The translations under genes were made by a program, and so were the position numbers. DNA of 64,000 nt from Gnetum montanum. Its lineage: Eukaryota; Streptophyta; Gnetopsida; Gnetales; Gnetaceae. Shown in pieces: positions 55,244 through 64,000 of the stretch (position 1 is the first letter of the stretch; each line of letters begins with the position of its first letter). The stretch covers positions 748,124 to 812,123 of the forward strand of contig MNCI01024352.1 of NCBI GenBank assembly GCA_015680685.1. The letters are read 5' to 3'. The notes beneath the pieces were generated by a model. It did no database searches. It saw only the letters and a program-made list of their open reading frames with translations, and was not told where the DNA came from.

Positions 55244-57500
55244 ATGATTTCCTCAAACACCATTGCTAACACTTCTAATGTTGAGGTTACCCTCATGGTT
55301 CAAGGCATTGCAGGTTTTGAATAGTCACCCAGCCCAGTGTTGGGGCCACATCGATCCCTCGGGATCCAAAACTGAGGACCTGGGGGCTTGGCTCAACAAC
55401 ACAAGCGATATAACTTTCTCTACACTAAGGTGTAGGTAAACCTACCCCTAGATGCACAAGAACTCAAAGACAAACGTAGCTTTGAGTTTGCTTACTGCAA
55501 TGGGAAGGAATTTATTCCCACTCCTGATGTTTCCATCTCTTTAATGCAAATGAACCAATGGCTTATAGATTAGCTGATCCAAGTCACTGAGGCCGGGGAG
55601 TTGCAAGACATAGCATCTCATCATGANATCCACTGCCACTCCCTTCATGATCATGTCTACGCCATTGCAAGACATGATTACATTAGCAATGGGTAGCCAT
55701 GTCATGTCCTCAGTGTATCAACGCCCCTATTCCCCTATTTCATTCTCAGCCACTCTTCCTCCACAAACTATTCATCAATCCATTCTTGCATCCCATCTTG
55801 CACCAATCATGGCTACCCTACCACATGTTCACAAAGTACTTATCTCATAGTCATGTGCATCTTCTGCTTCCATTTCTACGTTTACACCTGTCCCACTGTT
55901 AGCGGTGGGCCCAGGCCTATCCACATGGTGGACCCCATTCACTTCTCCTCCTACTACACTACCATCGTAGATATCTCACTATGTTTGCCATCAAACCTAC
56001 CAAGCCCCACAAATGGTACAAGCTAGTGTGGGACTCTGGTCTATCCCACTGGCTACACAAACGGCCTACCTCGTAGCACAACCCTCAGCTACTGCTACAA
56101 CAATACCACTTATTGGGTGGTGGATGTCACAAGCAACACAGTTCACAGGGGCCATCCCAATGGCACCACCGATGGGTCACGTTGTTGCCCCTACCACTCC
56201 ATAGATGGGAGCTGCCCTGGCGGTTCCCCAACTACCTGCATCATCCTTGGGTCTGGATCAAGCATTCTAGCTTATCTAGATCCTTATTAAGGAAATAAAA
56301 TGCCTCAAGGCTTTTGGTTCTGATATGGTACAAGTCATGGACTTCTACCAGGATGATCCCATTAGCCCGGCAGTCCCTACACTAATGTTACCCCTAGGGA
56401 TGTCACTCCTCCATTTCATGAAATACAATGGGGAGGGGGATCCCAATGCACACCTTGTTATGTTCAGGTCTGAGTCCCTTCTTCTGCAACAATGACCGCA
56501 TACAATCATCTGTGTCTTTGACATGTCACTGATCGAAAAAGCCCTAGACTAATACCATGCCCTTGCACACTCCTCCATATCAACTCTAGAGGAGCTTCTG
56601 ACCCAGTTTGTGCTGTGTTTCAAGTACAACTTGAGACCAGAGGTCACGTTGGATCAGTTGATGAACGTAAAACAAGATCCACTGGAACCAACCCAGAAGT
56701 TCATCCAACGCTGGAGCATGACCCTTAACAAAATCCACAAACCCATCATAGAGGCCCACTTGCTAGTCGTATTTAAGGATGCAGCAATCAACTTTATTAA
56801 GTCTAAGCTGTATTATCTCATTTTGCGCACTCTCAATCAGGCTTTTGCCCAAACTAAGAGCATATAGGATGCGGTTGAGATGAGTAAAGACCTGGCCTAC
56901 GTTGCATACAAGAACACCTTTACGAAGAAGGACAAGAATAAGGGTAAGGCTATAACAGCCATAGTGGCCGCTATGGCCAATGAAGCCAAACCCAAAAGTA
57001 GTAATGAGAACAAAAAAAACTTAGCCACACTTGCAACTAATCCACACCCAAATAGGGCAATGCACCTCAACCTTCCACATCTACACCTGAAGCATCCACA
57101 ACACCTAAACCGAAGTTTGAGCGTAAATATTGGTCAAAGTATACCCTATTGCTTGTGAAGCTTTTAGATCTTCTGAAGAAATTACTGGCAGCGGGATACA
57201 TCCAACACAAGTGGATGTCGGAAGAGGAAGCCAGGAAGCATCAGTGGTACTGTGAACTCCTTAGGAACCCCTCTTTGGCTTTGCCCAATGACCCCCAGTT
57301 CCTAAGAGTTTCAGGCTAGAGCGGTTTTGTGACTACCACCAACATGACATGGATTACTTCATGGCGTTGAAGGATGATATCCAAAGGATGATTAATCAAG
57401 GGAAACTGGTGTTAGACAAAAGTAATCTAGTACATCCTTAAAATCAATCCCTGCATGTCTACACTAATCCTCTCAACGCCAACAACGCTGGTTACATTAT
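55244..57500 (+). pseudogene. gag of element D (broken)
   Basis: Start MISSNTIANTSN at 55244. FAYCNGKEFIPTPDV corresponds to FYRGGHEFIPSPYD of A. The capsid domain (56380-56870) reads CFKYNLRPEVTLDQLMNVKQ, PTQKFIQRWSMTLNKIHKP, FIKSKLYYLILRTLNQAFAQ. A zinc-knuckle remnant RFCDYHQHDMDYF at about 57320 has lost the GH-C part. Frequent TAG/TGA stops and an N at 55626. Confidence 0.8.
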
Positions 57501-57540
57501 CAACACCATCGATGTTGATAGTGATCCTAGACTGCCCCAG

Positions 57541-58920
57541 TAGCCATTTGTGGTCTGCGTGCCTCAGCGTAGTACACCAGCACCACTAGCGGTTAACCAA
57601 AATCTACAGCAACCTTTTGTCTTGAGAGTCCCTCCTCAAACATCTCCCCTTGCACCACCTGTTTCCCAGGCATCTGCTTCTACACCACCTATAAACAGAA
57701 AAATCACACCGCCTTGCATACTAACATCATTTGCACCATTCGTTATCAGGGGGCTAAGCCATCCAACAGTCCCCACCCTGCATAAGATAGATTCACAGCC
57801 TTCTCATCCTAAGAAACGAGAAGTGTGCTTCATGGGTGAGACGTCAAGGGAAAGTACCACCCCAGGTACATCCAAAACTATGCCCTCACCCTCTGCATCT
57901 ATGCCCTCATCACTGAAGGATAATGTTGCTACGTGTGCACATTCTTTGCTACCTCGCCCAAGAGATTCTGAACCTAAACTCGAAACTGTCCCTCCTCGGG
58001 AAATTTTTCTTCTTGGATGAATAGAAGAGGAGAAAGGCAGTAAATCGAAAAGTGGCTAGGATCTTTTGAGCATCCTCACCTAGGTCAAGAAAGCTCTGAA
58101 ATAGGAAAACACTACGCTGAGCCTGTATGACTTGATCATGACATCTGTTGCACAGCGTGAGGCTTTGGTCCACTTATTAATGATAATTCCAGTTGACAAG
58201 AACATGCCAGCGGAAGAGAAGGTAATCCATTCAGTCATGATTCCTTCTGCGCCTATAGAACCAAAGCCATCCCAATAGACTTTTTGTGATGATTCCATTA
58301 GGGAAGACCCTGAAAAGGGTCAGGTGACTACAACACCTCTTTTCATCATAGTTCAGGTTGGCCAACATAAGATCCAAAGGGTACACGTTGATGATGGAGC
58401 TGCCACAAATGTCATCCCTTTCCCTATTGTGGATAAGCTAGGTTCAGTTGACCAGATCAAACCCACAACAACATCATGCTTAAAGTCGTTCAATGGGGCA
58501 CAGGTTGTGGTGAAAGGCATAGTCTACATTGACTTTGTGGTAGGGGACTAGTTCCCCAAAAATGCAACATTCATCGTGGTCAAATAGATGCCCTAGTTTA
58601 ACTTGATCTTGGGGAGGTCATGGTTAGCACAACTTAGGGCTGTCTCTTTGCCCATTCATCAGGAGATCCATCTACCCTATGTAGGCAAGGAGGTGGTAAT
58701 CCATGGCGATGAGGTAGCAACACAAGCTATCAACAATGTAGATATGGAACAGGGCTTAGAGGTCGTAACCTCTAAGAATGAAATGCCTGTTTCTATAGAT
58801 GCTAACCATCCAACAAAAGAGCCAGCTCAACATGCTGATTCAGAAAATGAAAACACGTGGGCTGAGTTGCCCTTCCAAGTGGGGGACAATGATATAGACG
58901 AATAGCAAAGCTTCTCAGCC
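57541..58920 (+). pseudogene. Protease region of element D (broken)
   Basis: Pro-rich repeats PFVVCVPQ, PFVLRVPP and PFVIRGLS (57547-57750), then the protease with VHVDDGAATNVIPFPIV, FNLILGRSWLAQLRAV, HQEIHLPYVGKEVVIHG, and the end WAELPFQVGDNDIDE at 58904. Matches A throughout, with stops at about 58018, 58276, 58550 and 58586. Confidence 0.8.
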
Positions 58921-59079
58921 TTACACCTCACCCAATCCATGATGGGTCAAGAAGCAGTTACGCATAGCGTAACAACCCCACTGCTTCTTGCCCAGTTGGC
59001 ATCCTTTGTACATTTACCACCTTTTTGTTTTGCATCCATCCATCTACGCTAGACACCAATTAGTTGTTCTCTAAATCAT

Positions 59080-59480
59080 TAACATATCATTTTTTTACCA
59101 CACCATGGCCTGAAATGGCCTAAAACTACGCTACCATCCCATGGCCCGAAATGGCCTAAAACTACGCTACTATGCCAAGGCCTGAAATGGCCTAAAACTA
59201 GTGTAGGCCCAAAATGGCCTAAAACTAGCGATGGCTCGAAATAGCCTAAAACTATATACCGCCCATTAAGTCCTAAAACTAGCAATATTTCTTTTATTTA
59301 CATCATGCTCGATGGCCCAAAATGGCCTAAAACTAGAAAGGGCCCGTAATGGCCTAAAACTAACCATGGCCTGAAATGACCTAAAACTACACCGTCTGAT
59401 CGCTTGAAATGGCCTAAAACTAGTAGGGGCCTGAAATGGCCTAAAACTAGCCATGGCTTGAAATGGCCTAAAACTAAAAC
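59080..59480 (-). repeat. Array of the AGTTTTAGGCCATTTCGGGCC motif
   Basis: About fifteen copies on the minus strand of AGTTTTAGGCCATTTCNGGC, 20-35 bases apart. Same motif as in A, in the same orientation relative to the element and at the same place, between protease and the 3' end of the opposite-strand gene. Confidence 0.9.
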
Positions 59481-59651
59481 ATAAAAAGTGAAAACATAAC
59501 ATAAAATTGATCACATAGATAATGCATAAGCTAGCATAAGATCAATTTTCTTTCAAAATTTTCTTCCTTCATTAAAAGTTTTTTCCATCAAATAATGTTT
59601 GCAACAGTTTCGCAAAAATTCAAAAAAATAAAAAAACCATGCTATCATAGG

Positions 59652-61375
59652 TCATTCTTGCCTGCATCGTCTTCACTTGCACCTTTGCCTTCTGCATCAT
59701 TCCTTTCCACATTGCCTTCCTCTGCATTGCCTTCTTCTGTCTCTTCATTTTCACCCTCTACAGGCCCTGCATCTTCATCCAGAGTCTACATTGTAAAAGT
59801 GAAGTAGTGAGCTAGAGCAAGACATAAAAGCTAGAATAGAGCATAAGCCTTTTCCATAGAAGAAAGTGACTAACTCGAGACGGCCCCACGTCCACCTTGA
59901 AGGGTATGCGATCCAAACCAAGCCCAAGGTGGTGCCAGACCTCCTCCTCTATGATATTTGCCCAATGCCTATCACTTGGTTCAGCGTTTGCAACAACTTT
60001 CTCCTTTTCAATGGCCGTCCATCTCGACAGTCTTAGAGAAAAGGAGGTGGTAGCGGTCTCACTTGTGGGAAGATCCACTTCCCGTTCAAGAGATTTAATA
60101 ACCTTTACCTGCTCCATGAACTTGTTGTAAGCCTCAGAAGCACCAATGACATTCACAAATGCCTCATAGGTAAATGCCTTCACTGAAGCATCCTTGTATA
60201 GTTTGTGGTAGGTGGCACATTCCAGTTTATACATATGTTTATGGTTTTTCTAGGACTACCCCCACTTGTAAACTCTGATGCTATAGTCTTTCCAGTCTTG
60301 GTTCTTCTGAGCCAACAAGTTCATCTACATCCGCTGTTCTATTATATCCTGGGTGGCCTTGTTGTTGCACCCCACGACTATCCAGTATCTAGCATAATCT
60401 ATGATAGTTGTGTGCCAACTACCATCATTGGTATCATGAGCTAGGAAAAAATCGTGTCTTGGATTGGAGGTCTCCCATTTTGGCGCTCAGTTCAACCTTC
60501 TCTTTCTCATCCTTCTGGACACGTTTCCACAAGTCCTCATTGACACGCCTTCACTCCCACAAGGAGCATGCTGAGTGCAAAGTGCATTTCTAGCCTCGTC
60601 ATATATGCGATGAGGCACCTTGGCCACTTTCGATGGGAATGTAGGCGCGACGCCAAATTTCAATGCCCATGTCAGGTCCCACTTGAGTTGAAAGGCTATG
60701 ACCACACAAAGAGCGCATTAGTTACACTAGCGTAGCAAAGTTAGCAACTTAAGAAATCTAGCATAGCAACCTCAAAGAGCCTAGTGTAGTGACTTTACTT
60801 ACCCACTTCAAAATCGACCTATCTAAGACAGTCGATTATGTTGTCAACGACCCCTTGCATGAATGTAAGATTATCAGGGGTCTCGGCCCATGGTTCCAGG
60901 TGAATCAGAGGAGGTCCTACAGCATTAACAGTGGTGTCTGTCATGCAACCAAACATGTTAGTAATGATTGAGATGGATTGCAATAAAGCTGTGAGTAACA
61001 AAAATGGTAGTATAAGGGCTCATACCCAGTAAACCCTTGGGGGTGATAATGGAGGGATTGCCCATCGACATATTGTCGAATATATTGTCAAACTTACCAA
61101 CATCTAATTGTAGCTCCCCTCCTTTTTGGCTCAAAGCTATGGAAGTACCCTTAGCATCCCTCTGTTCTCCCGATGCTGAATTGCATTTGACAAAGGGATC
61201 TCTAACAGAAGTTCCCTCTTAGTTGGTGCAGGCTTTCTCTTTATTTGCTAGTGCCTTTCTTTTCAAGGCACCAGCACCCTCCTCATCCATAAGAGACTCC
61301 TCTTCATTTCTAAAAATGTCCTCTGTTGGCAACCGTTTGGGACACAACCGCTAACGAGTGTCCTCGAACAGGGTT
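59652..61375 (-). pseudogene. Opposite-strand gene of element D, exons 4 (part) to 7
   Basis: Exon 7: 59652-59785; exon 6: 59875-60695; exon 5: 60803-60988; exon 4 (3' part): 61098-61375. Splice sites: GTAAGT donor and CTCACAG acceptor for intron 4, GTAAGT and GTCATAG for intron 5, GTTAGT and AATGTAG for intron 6. Intron phases (1, 1, 0) equal those of the homologous gene in A. Exon 6 contains LKWDLTWALKF, KVPHRIYDEARNAL, KNHKHMYKLE and WANIIEEEVWHHLGLGL; exon 7 is very acidic (TLDEDAGPVEGENEETEEGN). Stops and small frameshifts show decay. The FCP1-like part and the rest of exon 4 are missing, the homology ending abruptly at 61375. Confidence 0.75.
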
Positions 61376-61920
61376 TAGGTGCTTGCTGGTAGATACCTCC
61401 AAATAGACTCAGTAGTTAATGTGAGTATGTGTTTGTGCTGTTGCAGTGTGCGGTTGTGAAAAATGAAATGATTGCATTGTGTGTAAACTACAAATGACTT
61501 ATCAATAAGAGATTCAGCCATATTTGCCAAGTACTGTGAGGTTTTGAGAGTTCCTATTTTGTTCAATTTCCTAGTCTACGTGGTCCTTATAATACCTACT
61601 TGTAACAAATAAAATTTTGCAAAAACATTTGAGCACAACTCTGCGAATCTACTTCTAATTTTCCCTAGAGAAAGAAATATTTCCACAAGAAAACTAGAAA
61701 TAGAGCAAGATTCAATGGAAATAGACAGAAAAGAAAGCAGATTTGTGTTAAGACCTCAAATATTTAAACAAGACCTCATTTGGTTGTCCACCTATCTTAG
61801 TGTACCTTCGTGTCTTTGTTGCCGCGTTCAGTGGATTGGTATGGCGATAACGAATACATTGGTGTCGGGCATGACTACTGTTTTGGATTGTAGGTACTAG
61901 GAGCGAACGAAATTTGTGAT
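61376..61920. other. Unassigned DNA beyond element D
   Basis: No gene supported. Short frames here are not recognisable. Confidence 0.4.
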
Positions 61921-61924
61921 TACC

Positions 61925-62290
61925 GCCTGAAAAATTTTGTGAAATGTGTTCTTAGGGAAAGCCTAGGCCTGCTTGATGAGGCTTCAGCTGAAGAATCCCT
62001 GCAACAGAGTATTGTGAGTCACAGCGGTGAGCTAGAAATGTAGATCCGTCTTAAAATCCTGCACAGTTTCACGCATCAGTCTCTGGAAGCTTCCTGATGA
62101 GAAGCTTAGTACTCTTCTGGTACCTATGAATCTCATGCAATGCAATAGTTCTAGGCCTAAAACGATGCGGCTTCTTCACTCCTCCTATTGCTGGAGCTAT
62201 TTTCCTTGCAGCCTTTGTTGCCAGCTGCTTTCTTCAGGCCTTCCCGCCTATGGATTTTTCTTACAGTATGCTTCGTGTGACTGTAGCTAG
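61925..62290 (-). pseudogene. Histone H3 pseudogene (processed-looking)
   Basis: Minus strand from about 62290: a degenerate start, RKSIGGKA, then [20 protein letters not shown] followed by [20 protein letters not shown] and [10 protein letters not shown], nearly collinear with plant histone H3. A short deletion after LP shifts the frame, which continues as [16 protein letters not shown] followed by a stop where Q is expected. The C-terminal third is poorly conserved. No intron is visible, so a retroposed copy is likely, though many plant H3 genes are themselves intronless. It cannot encode H3. Confidence 0.85.
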
Positions 62291-63402
62291 ACCTTCACGT
62301 GGAACAGAGACGGTCATTGCTGCAGATTCTTCTGGTGGCCCTGCTTACTCCGTGGAACTTGCCCCCTTGACTTTTGCGCAGTTCGTAACTCAAAAATCCT
62401 ACAAAGGATCCTCTTCCGCCACTTCGGCAGCCAGCAACAACGCTACCACTGCTAAAAGTAGAGCCACTGTGGTCTTCGTTGTTGTGTGTATATATATATA
62501 TATTTAAAAAATCAATAGCAAAAATGGAAAAGCTTTTTACATTTCCATCTGTGAAAGTTCTTGGCAGCTGACGGTCGAAGAAAAAATCAAAATCAAAGCC
62601 AAACCAGTAAAATGCAGGGCTGCTGTCGCTGTATGAATGGGAAACGAAAATTTGTCGCATGCTGTAATTATGAAATTGCATGACAAGCCAGATCACATTT
62701 CTCTTTGTGAATAACATAATAGAAAAATCATTACGACTGGAATGTGGTCACTTTGTCAACAAGAACTTGGCCTTAGTCACCTCTAAACATGAAAAACGTT
62801 CTTTTGATTGCCATCTAATATTATAGATTTTATGACTGCGTTACTTGATCATTGCATTATGGTTCTCCCGTTTATGTTTATGGTTCACATACATAGATAC
62901 GATGATAACTGCTTCAAATGTAAAGGCTTCTTCATCTCTTCACATGTGTAAGATGCCCTGTGAAATGCAATGTTGATAATTATAGCAGATCAACACATTA
63001 GTGATCATGTACCCATCGGCAGAGATTTATAAGCTTACTATAGGAATGGTCTTATTCTTTTTTTTTCCAAACTGAAATTTTTGACACTTTCTCTAAAAGC
63101 TCTTAACCAATTTAAGCCTGCTCCATGAAATGGCCAAATGTGCCAACATTTCTGCGGCCTTAAAAGCTTAAAGAAACTTGTACAACCTCATTTTAAGACT
63201 AAAACATACTGAAATTTTCATTGAATTTTTACAACTGAATAGAAATATTTTTTGAGGAAAATTCCCATTTAACATAAGATGTGATGGGACAAAAACCTCA
63301 TTCCTAAGAAAAATAACAAATTGTACATTATCAAGTCCTTCATGGACTATTCTTGGGATGGAAACTGAATTATGAGGGTTACCCTAGTAGGAATCCTCAT
63401 CT
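62291..63402. other. Unassigned flank
   Basis: Contains an (AT)n microsatellite at 62488-62504 (GTATATATATATATATAT). No gene supported. Confidence 0.4.
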
Positions 63403-63534
63403 CTCTAACTGTTTCATAGGAAATTTTTGATGTGATGAAGGTTGTTCTGTTGTTCTCTAGCTTGGTGGAGCTCTCACCTTGATCTACTAGNACAACCTTC
63501 ATCACATCAAAAATTTCCTATGAAACAGTTAGAG
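63403..63534. repeat. Perfect 43-bp inverted repeat bordered by Ns
   Basis: 63403-63445 is the exact reverse complement of 63492-63534, with a 46-base loop between. Single Ns stand at 63491 and 63535, just outside the second arm. Confidence 0.95.
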
Positions 63535-63535
63535 N

Positions 63536-64000
63536 TATAAAAGGACACTCTTTTGGAGCTCCATAAGATCTAGCCTTTAGGTAAGCCTTCAATACATGTT
63601 CAGAGCAACATCCCATCACATATGGAATAAAAGGCTTTCTCATTGCTCTCCCAAACTCCATTAGCTCTCTCTAACTTTCACTACTCAACTTGAATTGAAA
63701 GATGAAGAAGTCATAAGTAATCTAACCCTCTTTTTATAGGTGCTAAAAATTTAAACTTTCCCCCAAGAGTCTTCAACCAAGCTTCCTTATTTCTAGGCAT
63801 TTTAACCATTTTTCACAATTCTCACTAAGTGGTGGATGAGTCACCTTCTCCACTTGTCACACTTGTAGAATTCCACTTGTTTCACTTGTAGGCTTCCACT
63901 TACCTCATTTGAAGGAAAACTATTTTCTAATTTAAATAAAGCATAATTAAACATATTAATTGATACTATATTCCTAGTAATATTTACATAATAGTATATA
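63536..64000. other. Unassigned AT-rich end of window
   Basis: No gene or repeat supported. Confidence 0.4.

Larger units (their letters stand above)
53142..61375 (+). mobile_element. Element D: plus-strand relative of element A, truncated
   Basis: 5' LTR (53142-54835), primer site, gag, protease, a repeat array and then the opposite-strand gene, which breaks off at about 61375. Gag and protease are clearly homologous to those of A (for example KLYYLxxxTLNQAFAQ and VHVDDGAATNV), but the LTR internal repeats differ. No RT or 3' LTR is present in the window. Confidence 0.8.

Noticed and set aside
62250-62507. 85-codon plus-strand frame over the start of the H3 pseudogene
   Set aside because: Runs into an AT microsatellite and overlaps the H3 homology on the other strand; no domain.
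1-64000. tRNA, rRNA or other structured RNA genes
   Set aside because: None recognised on reading both strands; a covariance-model scan could not be run.

Overview
The window is plant nuclear DNA made almost entirely of old, nested Ty3/gypsy LTR retrotransposons. The density and decay of the elements, the AT-rich spacers and the histone H3 pseudogene suggest a large-genome seed plant, plausibly a gymnosperm. This is inference; no marker fixes the species.

Layout. (A) 1-16602: a giant Tat/Ogre-like element on the minus strand. The 5' LTR is at 15414-16602 and the first 158 bp of the 3' LTR are at 1-158. It encodes gag, protease, RT, RNase H, a second (archaeal-type) RNase H and integrase. Between protease and RT lies about 5.5 kb carrying a seven-exon gene on the opposite strand (5757-10029). 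(B) 16603-26637: an Athila-like element on the minus strand, into whose 3' end A inserted. Its leader is interrupted by a solo LTR (24021-25646). (Spacer) 26638-34391: LTR fragments, a solo LTR with a 5-bp target duplication (26853-27854), one further LTR and a short plant gene remnant at 33.1 kb. (E) 34397-52938: an Athila-like element lacking most of pol, flanked by the target duplication GTTAT and split by element C (36362-47238), a Ty3/gypsy element whose extra RNase H lies upstream of RT. (D) 53142-61375: a plus-strand relative of A, cut off inside its own copy of the opposite-strand gene. 61376-64000 is non-element DNA with a processed-looking histone H3 pseudogene and a probable assembly artefact.

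The most notable system is the opposite-strand gene of A and D. In A the seven exons, joined at GT-AG sites, total 3039 nt (1013 codons including the stop) in one frame, interrupted only by six point-mutation stops and a 59-N gap. Exons 2-3 resemble plant FCP1/SCP-like (NLI-interacting factor) HAD phosphatases but have lost the catalytic aspartates. D carries the same gene at the same place after protease, and introns 4, 5 and 6 are conserved in position and phase. Lying antisense to the element is what would let introns survive retrotransposition. The gene has its own TATA box and is bracketed by arrays of an AGTTTTAGGCC-type repeat. An Ogre-like splice acceptor just before RT suggests that the whole cassette sits inside an intron of the retroelement.

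Every element carries stops or lost catalytic residues, mostly explicable by C-to-T or G-to-A change, so the window reads as a fossil record rather than active elements.
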